This document shows positions 8,097 through 16,078 of a stretch of 53,475 nt of DNA, piece by piece (the stretch's first letter is position 1; the number at the start of each line of letters is the position of its first letter). This DNA comes from Anaerolineaceae bacterium (GTDB lineage Bacteria > Chloroflexota > Anaerolineae > Anaerolineales > Anaerolineaceae). Location of the stretch: NCBI GenBank assembly GCA_028714615.1, contig JAQTMA010000009.1, positions 1 through 53,475 on the forward strand, written 5' to 3'. The translations under genes and the position numbers were made by a program. The notes beneath the pieces were generated by a model. That model did no database searches. It was not told the DNA's origin and saw nothing but the letters and a program-made list of their open reading frames with translations.

Positions 8097-9005
8097 ATGA
8101 TCCAAACCAATGAATTCTCTGACAGCCATTGGGGCCAATGTCTTTCAGTAAAGAACGACACCGTGGAGCTAACGATTCCCTGCGAATTTGGCCCGCGCGT
8201 GATTCGCTACGCTTTCATCGGCGAAAGGAATGTCTTTGCCGAGTTCCATGACCAGAAATCTGATGGAGATAAATCCAAATGGAATTCATACGGAGGCCAC
8301 CGGCTTTGGCATGCACCGGAAGATATCCAGCGCACGTATCTCCCGGATAATGATCCCATCCAGGTCGAGACCTCCTCCGCCGGGGTTATACTCCGGCAAC
8401 CGGTGGAAGCGCCAACGCGCTTGCAGAAAGAAATTGAGCTGCGTGTGGATGCGACAGGTACCCATATCCTCGTCACTCACCGCATTCGCAATCACAACTT
8501 ATTCGCAATCCGTCTGGCAGTATGGGCCATTTCCGTAATGGCGACCCAAGGCCGCGCAATTGTTCCGTTCCCCCCACGCGGTCGGCACGATGAGAATCAC
8601 CTGCAGGCACAAACATCCCTCACCCTGTGGTCTTATACCAATTTGTCCGATCCGCGCTGGCAATTCGGGCAGAAGTATTTATCGTTACGCCAGGTCCCGA
8701 GCCTTGCTGAAGCGCAGAAAATTGGCATCGCGCGCTCCGGGGGATGGATAGCCTACCTCAACGAGGGAATTACCTTCGTCAAAAAATGCCGGTATATCGA
8801 GAATCAAACCTACCCAGATCATGGCAGCTCCTTTGAGTTTTACACGGATCACAAATGTCTGGAAATGGAATCCCTCTCCCCCTTGATCACTATCGAACCT
8901 GGCGGTTATACAGGACTGGTTGAGGATTGGTACCTCATGAAAAATATCGATGTGGATGCCAGCGAAGCCGACCTGGACAACGCATTTGCCCAGGTAATTC
9001 CATGA
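8097..9005 (+). CDS. Mutarotase-like protein (galactose mutarotase-fold, DUF4380-like)
   Basis: 302 aa, cytoplasmic, no signal peptide. The strand-rich sequence has CEFGPRVIRYAFIGERNVFAE near the start, GGHRLWHAPED around residue 65, and repeated beta-strand blocks such as THRIRNHN and AVWAISVM. This is the pattern of aldose-1-epimerase-like beta-sandwich proteins. The GGHRLWHAPE block is typical of the DUF4380 group, whose catalysis is unproven. It is the last gene of the HAD/DHS-like/kinase operon, 47 bp after the kinase, with GGGG before the ATG. It probably interconverts anomers of, or binds, the pathway sugar. It converges on the ROK kinase gene. Confidence 0.75.
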   Translation: MIQTNEFSDSHWGQCLSVKNDTVELTIPCEFGPRVIRYAFIGERNVFAEFHDQKSDGDKSKWNSYGGHRLWHAPEDIQRTYLPDNDPIQVETSSAGVILRQPVEAPTRLQKEIELRVDATGTHILVTHRIRNHNLFAIRLAVWAISVMATQGRAIVPFPPRGRHDENHLQAQTSLTLWSYTNLSDPRWQFGQKYLSLRQVPSLAEAQKIGIARSGGWIAYLNEGITFVKKCRYIENQTYPDHGSSFEFYTDHKCLEMESLSPLITIEPGGYTGLVEDWYLMKNIDVDASEADLDNAFAQVIP

Positions 9006-9030
9006 GATACGAAATATTGGTTCATCAGGC

Positions 9031-10020
9031 CTAGATATTCTCTTGGGTAAGTAGAGCGGCGCCCAACAACGACTCGTTTCCTTCCAGGGTGGAGAGTCTG
9101 ACCTGACAGCGCTCTTTGAAGTAGGGATGCATTTGCTCTTGTACTAACGGCAAGAAATCATTCCCGAAAATCTCTTTGGATCTTGTAAGCCCACCACCTA
9201 AAATTACCATCAGCGGATCCATGCAGGTTATCAAGTTAACGGTCACCAACGCCAATGCGTTCAAGGCCCGGTGAACGATGCTTTGACAAGCCGGATCTCC
9301 AACCCGACTGGCTTCGAATACCATCCGGGCGTCGACCTTCTCTTCTCTGTTCTGACTCAATTGCACCAAAGTAGGACAACTTTCCGGGCAATGCGCCATT
9401 TTGTTCCGGGCATCCCGGGCAATTGCCCAACCTGAGCAGACGCTTTCGAGACAGCCCTTTCGCCCACAAGAACACGGTGAGCCATTGACCTCAACGATCG
9501 TATGGCCCAATTCCCCGGCAAGCCCGCCGCCGCGATATAGTTTTCGATTCACAATAAAACCACCCCCAACCCCCGTACTGACCTGGATATAGATTAAATT
9601 ATCCAGGCGACGATGTCCACCAAACCACCATTCACCCAGGGCAGCCACATTGCCATCATTATCCATCACAGCCGGCAGGTTGAAGGCCATGCCGATATCC
9701 TTCACAAGTGGGGCGCCATTCCAATTTGCAACGTGGTTGGAGAGCAAAACGGTTTGCCGGTCTTCACTTACCGGTCCACCAAAGCTGATACCCACCGCCT
9801 TGACTGAATCAGGTTGTGCAAAAGTGGCAAGCGCTTGCTTGCCACAATCGATCATGGCTGCGAGAGTACCGCTGGCTCCTTGCGAAACGGGGGTCAACTG
9901 GCGGATGACAGGGCTGACGAATTTTTCGGCAGCCAAATCCACAACCGCAGCCGCCAGCTTCGTTCCGCCAAAATCCAGCGCAAGGACCGGATAATCCGGA
10001 GAAGTGTGTCTATTTTCCAT
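9031..10020 (-). CDS. ROK-family sugar kinase
   Basis: 329-aa glucokinase-type enzyme expected to phosphorylate a hexose or related sugar with ATP. The N-terminal phosphate-binding motif is LALDFGGTKLAAA, the catalytic Asp lies in VMDNDGNVAALGE, and the zinc motif CSCGRKGCLE is complete, as in bona fide ROK kinases. The frame is open 10 codons further upstream, but the ATG at 10020 starts the homologous region and lies inside the last codons of the SIS gene (11-bp overlap), indicating coupling. It is the third gene of the LarC-like/SIS/ROK operon. Confidence 0.92.
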   Translation of the reverse strand: MENRHTSPDYPVLALDFGGTKLAAAVVDLAAEKFVSPVIRQLTPVSQGASGTLAAMIDCGKQALATFAQPDSVKAVGISFGGPVSEDRQTVLLSNHVANWNGAPLVKDIGMAFNLPAVMDNDGNVAALGEWWFGGHRRLDNLIYIQVSTGVGGGFIVNRKLYRGGGLAGELGHTIVEVNGSPCSCGRKGCLESVCSGWAIARDARNKMAHCPESCPTLVQLSQNREEKVDARMVFEASRVGDPACQSIVHRALNALALVTVNLITCMDPLMVILGGGLTRSKEIFGNDFLPLVQEQMHPYFKERCQVRLSTLEGNESLLGAALLTQENI

Positions 10021-10588
10021 ACAAAACGGAGTCGCGCAATAGCCCGGCAAGGATATGGTTAATAATCAAGTGCACATCCTCAATCATCTCCATACTATCA
10101 CAGGGTACAACCAGGCATACGTCGGTCATAGCCTTCATTTTGCCGCCTTCGAAGCCGGTCAATCCAATGACTTTGATATTCATTTGCCGGGCGGTTTCGA
10201 TGGCTTTCAGAATATTGGCAGAATTCCCGGATCCACTGATGGCGATTAAAATGTCCCCCGGTTGTCCTAATGAGAGTAATTGTTCAGAAAAGATGATGTC
10301 ATACCCTTCATCATTGGCATAAGCCAGAACAGAGGGAATGTTATCATTCAAACAAATAGCGCGAATACGTTTCTTCCCCGCCATCCGAGTGTTTTTGTTG
10401 AAGTCGCAAACCATATGGGATGCTGCCGAAGCGCTGCCGCCATTCCCGATGACAAAGATGTGCTTATCCGTCTCGCGAGCGCTTTGCAAGACTTGAGTGA
10501 TTTCAATAAACTTGTCCTCAGGTAAGGCGTTCAGGACTGAAATAAGCCGGCCGGTATATTGTTTCACAAAATCAGTTGCTTTGTTCAT
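10010..10588 (-). CDS. SIS-domain phosphosugar isomerase, GmhA-like
   Basis: 192 aa, the size of sedoheptulose-7-phosphate isomerase GmhA. The SIS phosphate loops are visible: IGNGGSASAASHMVCDF and AISGSGNSANIL. The zinc-ligand histidine (ASHM) is present, but the following GmhA glutamate is Asp (H-x3-D). The C-terminal VHLIINH supplies the expected second His. It may isomerise a ketose phosphate to an aldose phosphate. No other LPS-heptose genes (hldE nucleotidyltransferase domain, gmhB-hldD set) are nearby, so a catabolic role is more likely than a cell-surface one. It lies 33 bp downstream of the LarC-like gene and overlaps the ROK kinase. Confidence 0.87.
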   Translation of the reverse strand: MNKATDFVKQYTGRLISVLNALPEDKFIEITQVLQSARETDKHIFVIGNGGSASAASHMVCDFNKNTRMAGKKRIRAICLNDNIPSVLAYANDEGYDIIFSEQLLSLGQPGDILIAISGSGNSANILKAIETARQMNIKVIGLTGFEGGKMKAMTDVCLVVPCDSMEMIEDVHLIINHILAGLLRDSVLYGK

Positions 10589-10621
10589 ATCATCTCCAGT
10601 ACTCGTAGGGTGGCAAGGCTG

Positions 10622-11752
10622 TTACGGTAGATTTATTCTCAGTTGTTCCCCGATTTCATTGGACAGCTCATGCATGGGTATATGCATTTCTGCGGCGATC
10701 TTTGATAGCACTTCATATTCAGGCTTGGATTGGACCAAAGTACCCAGTAAGTACTTTTGTTTCACAGGTATTTTCCCATATTTTGTTTCCACCTCGACCA
10801 TGCGCGTTTCAGCGTGATAACGGTGATCAAGCGGCTGCACGTTGACGCCCAGCGTAGTCGTCTCGTTAAGCATCAAATTGGCCAGTTTGGCTTCATCTTG
10901 TTGCTTTCCGATGACGTTTAATTGTATGCCTAGCCGATTCTTCTTCATATAAATGGGTGTCTGAAAAATATCCAGCGCGCCGGCATCAAACAAGCGCAGG
11001 GTGGCGTAGCTGAGGGATTCAGGGCTCATGTCATCAATGTTGGTTTGAATGAGAACCACGTCCTTAATTCCGGCGGTTTCCGTCTCGCCCAAAATGACCT
11101 GCAGCGGGTGGACAGCATTCCCTTCAAGCCCCGTTCGGCAAGAAACCGATTGTAGAAAATGAAACTGAGGAACCTCAAATTGCGCCAGGGCAGCCAGCAT
11201 AGCTATGCCTACCCAGGTGTTCGCCTTCCCAGTAATTTTAACCGGGAATACATCTACCTGGCCGATCTGGTAGACAGCTTCGATCAAGCTGTTTTCATGC
11301 GTCAGGTGGGAGTCGAGGGGAAAGGCCGGTAGGAAAACCGAACCAATCTTGAGTTGATCCAATCCGTACGTATACGCAAGCACATGCGCCAGGGCTTCCA
11401 TGGAAATTCCCGAGGGTGGTGAGCTTGCGGGCGCCACCATCTCACTCGATTGCATGAGTAAACCGATGATCCTCGAGCTTTGGGCAGCAAATTTACCGCT
11501 GGAAGAAACCCGATTGATTTGCTCTTGAATTTGTTGAAGCGGAATAGTCCGCGTTACTGGAGATGGCGATTGAGATGCATGGGTGATTGCCTGAATGAGG
11601 CGACTCGGGCTGGCCTCGGGGTCGTCAGTGAAAAAAGAAAACGATGAGAGAATGGTGCGGATTTGTTCAATGCTTAGCCCCAGTTCAATCAACGAACCCA
11701 GCAAGCGGCGTTCTGTGATGCTTTCATTCTGTTTATAGTAAAGAATTCTCAT
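10622..11752 (-). CDS. Divergent LarC-like protein (nickel-pincer cofactor insertion family)
   Basis: 376 aa from the preferred ATG at 11752. The C-terminal half matches LarC well (QTNIDDMSPESLSYA, LFDAGALDIFQTPIYMKK, TTTLGV). LarC inserts nickel into the pincer nucleotide of lactate racemase LarA. The N-terminal half is degenerate: the usual DCFSGISGDM start is replaced by YYKQNESITERR, and the HFHEVG motif and His-rich stretch are absent. An in-frame ATG at 11800 gives 16 extra residues, but it overlaps a TATAAT box, and LarC homology starts at MRILYY, so 11752 is preferred. First gene of the operon with the SIS isomerase and ROK kinase. Nickel loading or a changed function both remain possible; no LarA, LarB or LarE is in the window. 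Confidence 0.78.
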   Translation of the reverse strand: MRILYYKQNESITERRLLGSLIELGLSIEQIRTILSSFSFFTDDPEASPSRLIQAITHASQSPSPVTRTIPLQQIQEQINRVSSSGKFAAQSSRIIGLLMQSSEMVAPASSPPSGISMEALAHVLAYTYGLDQLKIGSVFLPAFPLDSHLTHENSLIEAVYQIGQVDVFPVKITGKANTWVGIAMLAALAQFEVPQFHFLQSVSCRTGLEGNAVHPLQVILGETETAGIKDVVLIQTNIDDMSPESLSYATLRLFDAGALDIFQTPIYMKKNRLGIQLNVIGKQQDEAKLANLMLNETTTLGVNVQPLDHRYHAETRMVEVETKYGKIPVKQKYLLGTLVQSKPEYEVLSKIAAEMHIPMHELSNEIGEQLRINLP

Positions 11753-11798
11753 GTTCACCAACCCATAAAGGGTGACCGTACCTATCTCGCACAAATCC

Positions 11799-11804
11799 AT
11801 TATA
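11799..11804 (-). promoter_or_regulatory. -10 box of the LarC-like/SIS/ROK-kinase operon
   Basis: Perfect TATAAT on the minus strand, overlapping the ATG at 11800. A start site near 11792 would leave a leader of about 40 nt before the ATG at 11752, which has a GGTG ribosome-site-like sequence. This argues against translation from 11800. Confidence 0.5.
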
Positions 11805-11809
11805 CCTTA

Positions 11810-11826
11810 TTATTAACTGTAAGTAA
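11810..11826. promoter_or_regulatory. Operator copy 3, before the LarC-like operon
   Basis: Exact inverted copy of the 17-bp palindrome (reads TTATTAACTGTAAGTAA on the plus strand), 5 bp upstream of the TATAAT box. A repressor bound here would block RNA polymerase. It ties this third operon to the ROK regulator. Confidence 0.75.
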
Positions 11827-11976
11827 GTAACTATTGGGTGGTCATTCACCAGTTGGTTTCGTTGGAAATGCAGTTCACCGCAGTGAATCCGCCACGAACA
11901 CTTCAAGCAGGAAAGTATTCAATGTAAAATAAGGGAAAGGCAGATTGTCGCGACGTACTATCCACTTGGGTAAGTC

Positions 11977-14700
11977 ATGCACATGACGGATCTCCTCATT
12001 CGGACGAAACTACGCCTGCCCTTCATCCGGCCAGGGCTGGTACACCGGTTGCGGCTCCAGGAACAGGTTGCGGAAGGATTGTGTGGCCCGCTGACCTTGA
12101 TCACTGCCCCTGCCGGTTTTGGTAAAACCTCTCTGGCGGCAGCTTGCGTCGCCGCTTGCGGCATGCCAGTTGCCTGGTTCTCTCTGGACAAGGACGATAA
12201 TCAGGCAGGTCGCTTCCTGACTTATTTGGTCTCCGCCTTGCAGGGCGTTGACCATCGCATCGGCAATGAGGCCGTCCACCTGATGGCCGGCTTGCAGCCA
12301 GCGTCGCCGGAAGCAGTGTTGACCAGTCTCGTCAATGACCTGGATGTCGCGTGCGGGGAGATGGTCCTGGTGTTGGATGACTACCAGTTCATTAGCAATC
12401 CGGAAGTTCATGCGGATGTGGCGTTTTTGCTCGAGCATTGCCCGCATCGCTTCCATCTGTTGATCGCCACCCGTTCAGACCCGCCCTTACCGCTATCCCG
12501 CTTGCGAGCGCGCGGACAAATGGTCGAACTGCGTGCCGCCGACCTGCGCTTCACCCATCCTGAGGCAACCCAGTTCCTGAATGATGTCATGGGTCTTTGC
12601 CTGGATGCCGGATCGGTTGCGGTGCTCGAGGAGCGCACGGAAGGCTGGGTGACCGGTTTGCAGATGGCAGCCCTCTCCATGCGTGACCATGAACACGCAG
12701 GCAGGTTTATCGAAGGCTTTTCTGGTACCAACCGCTACATTCTGGACTATCTGCTGGAGGAGGTGCTGGCCAGCCAGCCGCCCGAAATCCAGCGGTTTCT
12801 GCTCTGGACGTCGATCCTTGAGCGCCTGACCGCGCCCCTCTGTGATGCGCTCCTGGCAACCGCTGTACGATCCAGTCCGGGCGATGAAGGCGGGGCTCAT
12901 CGCGGATCGCCCCTCCATAGCCAATCCGCTTCTGTCTTGGAATATCTGGAGCGAGAACAGCTTTTTCTCGTGGCGTTGGATGATGAACGCATTTGGTTCC
13001 GTTACCACCACCTTTTTGCCGATTTGCTTCGAGCCCGATTGCACCAGTCCCAGCCCAATTTGGTGTCTGACCTGCATATTCAGGCTTCCACCTGGTTGGA
13101 ACAGAAAGGCTTTATCCCCGAAGCGATCCAACAACTCTTTGCTGCGCATGAGATTGACCGGGCAGCAGTCCTAATAGAGCGCTACGGACCAGCACGTTTG
13201 GCAGAAGGTGACCCTTCGGTTATGCAGATGGCAGATAACCTATCGCATGAAAGGCTTATTACCAGGCCGAAAATCGGCTTGTACCAAGCCTGGCTTCTCA
13301 TCATCCACAGTCGCATCGATAAAGCCGTCCCGTTACTGAATGATATGGCGCGACAACTTGCCGGTGCAGACCCTAAATCCGGACAGCAATGGATACAGAC
13401 AATGATCGCAGTGGCTCTGGCATTTCTTACCCCGCCGACGAGCACACTTGGTTTTGATCCTCTCCCAGATTATCGGCTGTTGGATGAGATTCCGGCCGAT
13501 GAGCTAATCCTGCGGAACGCAGCAGATTACCTATACGGAATGGCCTTGGCAAGGCGAGGGGAATTAGTCCGCGCTGTTGAGGTTTCAGTCAATAACATCC
13601 GTAGGGAGAAGTCACCTCATGGCACGCTGGCTATTCCCACGCTTGCCCCTTTCCTTACTCGTATCTACCTGATACAGGGTCGTATACACGCAGCCGCCTC
13701 CCTGTGCCGTGAATTTCTGGACCCCATCAAGGAGAGAGGCATCCGCTTTATCTATACGAGTGGCAGCATGAAGATTGACCTGGGTGAGGTGCTGTACGAA
13801 TGGAATCGCCTGGAAGAAGCCGAACAGCATATCCGAGAAGGCCTTCAAGCCAATGAACCCTGGCGGAATATCATGACGGATGGCTTCGGGCTAACAGCCT
13901 TGACGCGCGTCCTTCAAGCCAAGGGGGACTATGCCGGGGCGCTGCAGGTCGTAGAGAAGTTTGAAGCAAGACTGCTAGAGCATTCACAACCGCCTGAATT
14001 CGATGAGGACATAAGCACACTGAGAGTCTGCGTGCAACTGGCCGGCGGGGATCTCCAAAGTGCCTCTGATTGGGCGGATCAGATTCAACGTAGCGAGGAT
14101 TTTCAACGCCACCAGGAATATTACCGGCTCACCCTGGCCCGTATCCGCCTGGCGCAGAGAAGGTACGCCGATGTGGAAGAAATACTGGCCGGGATGCCCT
14201 CCCTGGCTGGGGCTGGTAATCGATTAACCCGAGAGATTGAATCCAAATTGCTCGAGGCTGCTGCGGTTGCTGGTCAGCAACGGTTACCGGAAGCCTTTGG
14301 ACTTATTGAATCTGCGCTTTCCCTGGCAGAACCGGAAGGATATATCCGAGTCTTTATCGATGTTGGTGAACCTGCTCGAGAACTGCTGGCAGCCTATTTG
14401 CGACCGGCCGCTACTGGTCATAGACTTTATGCTCACACATTGTTGGATGCATTTTCAGCTTCAGGCGATGCTGGCTCACCCTGTCTTCAAACAAGCGGGC
14501 TGATCGAACCTCTCTCAGGACGCGAGCTGGAAGTGCTCCATCACCTGGCCTTGGGCAAAACCAACCAGCAGATTGCCCGGCAGCTCATCGTGGCAGCGGG
14601 CACCATCAAAGCGCACACAGCCAGTATCTATCGGAAGCTGGACGTCTCCAACCGTACCGAGGCGGTGGCGCGCGCCAGGCAGCTCGGTATCCTCTCCTAA
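11977..14700 (+). CDS. LuxR/MalT-type ATP-dependent transcriptional activator
   Basis: 907-aa signal-transduction ATPase (STAND) regulator. It has a P-loop APAGFGKT at residues 44-51, a Walker B-type strand MVLVLDDYQ near 129-137, a conserved winged-helix/arm region with LLARTR-like RYHHLFADLLRARL near 345, a long helical TPR-like sensor region, and a C-terminal LuxR helix-turn-helix (LSGRELEVLHHLALGKTNQQIA, then GTIKAHTASIYRKLDVSNRTEA). The ATG at 11977 and another at 11983 are both possible; neither has a strong ribosome site. The ligand is unknown. The small membrane-protein operon at 14903 follows in the same direction and may be its target, though no binding site was recognised. Confidence 0.93.
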   Translation: MHMTDLLIRTKLRLPFIRPGLVHRLRLQEQVAEGLCGPLTLITAPAGFGKTSLAAACVAACGMPVAWFSLDKDDNQAGRFLTYLVSALQGVDHRIGNEAVHLMAGLQPASPEAVLTSLVNDLDVACGEMVLVLDDYQFISNPEVHADVAFLLEHCPHRFHLLIATRSDPPLPLSRLRARGQMVELRAADLRFTHPEATQFLNDVMGLCLDAGSVAVLEERTEGWVTGLQMAALSMRDHEHAGRFIEGFSGTNRYILDYLLEEVLASQPPEIQRFLLWTSILERLTAPLCDALLATAVRSSPGDEGGAHRGSPLHSQSASVLEYLEREQLFLVALDDERIWFRYHHLFADLLRARLHQSQPNLVSDLHIQASTWLEQKGFIPEAIQQLFAAHEIDRAAVLIERYGPARLAEGDPSVMQMADNLSHERLITRPKIGLYQAWLLIIHSRIDKAVPLLNDMARQLAGADPKSGQQWIQTMIAVALAFLTPPTSTLGFDPLPDYRLLDEIPADELILRNAADYLYGMALARRGELVRAVEVSVNNIRREKSPHGTLAIPTLAPFLTRIYLIQGRIHAAASLCREFLDPIKERGIRFIYTSGSMKIDLGEVLYEWNRLEEAEQHIREGLQANEPWRNIMTDGFGLTALTRVLQAKGDYAGALQVVEKFEARLLEHSQPPEFDEDISTLRVCVQLAGGDLQSASDWADQIQRSEDFQRHQEYYRLTLARIRLAQRRYADVEEILAGMPSLAGAGNRLTREIESKLLEAAAVAGQQRLPEAFGLIESALSLAEPEGYIRVFIDVGEPARELLAAYLRPAATGHRLYAHTLLDAFSASGDAGSPCLQTSGLIEPLSGRELEVLHHLALGKTNQQIARQLIVAAGTIKAHTASIYRKLDVSNRTEAVARARQLGILS

Positions 14701-14902
14701 GCTCTGCACCCCCATCCCATAGATAAACCGCATACCCAAGCAGGGTAAACCCTGTAAATAAACCTTGAATATCCCCTTTAGCAGATGCGAGTCTTCTCGC
14801 CGCACACTAAACTGTGGGCAGATATTCGGGCTGTAAGTCGAATCGAAATTCTCGAAGATGAGCAAACTGGTCCTAAGGGTCACAATTAAGAAGGAGGTCA
14901 AA

Positions 14903-15010
14903 ATGACAGATTCTAGTAAATGGTTCCGCGTTCGCGTCACTGATCTGAGAACTGGCAAGGGCAAGGCAAATGTCAGAATCCCGGCGCCAAACTCGATAGG
15001 AGGGTTGTAA
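14903..15010 (+). CDS. 35-aa protein resembling the N-terminal SHOCT-like piece of YvlB/LiaX proteins
   Basis: Small ORF with a strong ribosome site (AAGGAGGT, about 5 bases before the ATG). The peptide ([22 protein letters not shown]) resembles the segment WLRVRVTDLETGKxKVNVRIP found near the start of YvlB/LiaX-like envelope-stress proteins, but here it stops right after that block. Its stop overlaps the next start (taATG). Its ribosome site, the family resemblance and the coupling support it as real. It may be a fragment of a once longer protein. Confidence 0.65.
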   Translation: MTDSSKWFRVRVTDLRTGKGKANVRIPAPNSIGGL

Positions 15011-15243
15011 TGCCGGAATACTACGAGATCAAAATCAGTGGTCATCTTGATCCGGGTTGGTCAGATTGGTTTGCAGGTTTGAAGGTGACGCACCTTGAAG
15101 GCGACGGGACCCTTCTTTCTGGTCTACTGCCCGACCAGGCGGCGCTCCACGGGCTGCTCGAACGCGTCCGCGACCTCAACTTGACCCTGATCTCTGTTAC
15201 CTGCAGCGGTCAATTCATCCACAATTCAAGTCAAGAAAGATAA
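15010..15243 (+). CDS. Conserved 77-aa hypothetical protein
   Basis: Small acidic soluble protein with a strong ribosome site (AGGAGGG, 14998-15004). Visible blocks are [18 protein letters not shown], a central [19 protein letters not shown] and a terminal LTLISV. I have seen this pattern in small conserved proteins of Chloroflexota and actinobacteria near LuxR or YvlB-like genes, but no function is established. It is coupled to the 35-aa gene upstream and is 10 bp ahead of the membrane-anchored protein. Confidence 0.8.
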   Translation: MPEYYEIKISGHLDPGWSDWFAGLKVTHLEGDGTLLSGLLPDQAALHGLLERVRDLNLTLISVTCSGQFIHNSSQER

Positions 15244-15253
15244 GGAGAATGAA

Positions 15254-16024
15254 ATGAATAATCTGGTTAGTAGTACTACTGTGTTGATTGGTGGGATCAG
15301 CTTGGTCCTGTTGCTGGGTGTAGGGATTGGTTTTGCTACCCGGGGTAGCAACTCCACCGGCAAGGTCCTCACCGATAATCTGTCAGAACCGCTCAATGGC
15401 GCAACGGCTGCAAAAGTTGCAATCAACGCAGGCCCCGGCAACCTGGCAATTGATAAGCTTACCGGCGGTGAACAACTCCTGGTAAGCGGCACGCTGCAAT
15501 ACACACAGAATCAATCTCAACCCACCCGCACCCTGAATTCGAGCAACACCCAGGCCATCCTCACATTAAAGAGGGGCGATACCGGCAGAACCGGGTTCCG
15601 TTTCCCCTGGGATGCATGTAAAGGAGGCGCGTATGATTGGTCCATCCACCTCAATCCCACCCTCCCGTTGGATATCACAGCGCAGAGTGAGGGCGGCAAC
15701 GTCAAGCTGGACCTGGCTGGTCTGACCGTCACCCACCTTTTAGCAGAGAATGGCGGGGGCAACATGGACGTGGTTCTGCCTGATGAAGCCGCTAACCTGA
15801 ACGCGACGGTCAAGACGGGTGCAGGCAATGTGACCGTTTCCATTTCAGGAAACGTCGCAGCCAGGATTCACGCGACCAGTGGGCTGGGCAAAGTGATTGT
15901 GGACCCGCAGTTTACCAAGCTCGATGCCAACATCTACCAGTCATCCGACTACGATGCGGCTGAAAAGAAGATCGAGCTCACCCTCAGCTCTGGCGCCGGC
16001 AACGTGATCGTCAACACAAAGTAG
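15254..16024 (+). CDS. Membrane-anchored beta-helical DUF4097/toast-rack-like protein
   Basis: 256 aa with one N-terminal hydrophobic segment (about residues 8-28) and an extracytoplasmic domain of repeated short strands (GGNVKLDLAGL, GGGNMDVVLPD, GAGNVTVSISG, GAGNVIVNTK). This is the pattern of LiaF/DUF4097 right-handed beta-solenoid domains. It has no cleavable lipobox. Ribosome site AAGGAGAAT lies before the ATG. It forms a small operon with the two short proteins upstream and probably acts at the cell envelope, for instance in stress sensing; that role is inference from YvlB/LiaX relatives. Confidence 0.75.
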   Translation: MNNLVSSTTVLIGGISLVLLLGVGIGFATRGSNSTGKVLTDNLSEPLNGATAAKVAINAGPGNLAIDKLTGGEQLLVSGTLQYTQNQSQPTRTLNSSNTQAILTLKRGDTGRTGFRFPWDACKGGAYDWSIHLNPTLPLDITAQSEGGNVKLDLAGLTVTHLLAENGGGNMDVVLPDEAANLNATVKTGAGNVTVSISGNVAARIHATSGLGKVIVDPQFTKLDANIYQSSDYDAAEKKIELTLSSGAGNVIVNTK

Positions 16025-16078
16025 AGCACGACTGTGGCTTAGGGGGAAGTTTCCCACTATCAGAGAATGGAGAGAGAA

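Noticed and set aside
10010..10588. LPS heptose biosynthesis operon
   Set aside because: Only a GmhA-like and an RfaE-N-like protein are present; the nucleotidyltransferase and epimerase are missing and the regulation is by a sugar-type ROK protein.
14741..14754. Short palindrome CAGGGTAAACCCTG after the LuxR gene
   Set aside because: The stem is only 6 bp with a 2-base loop and no T tract, so it is not a convincing terminator.
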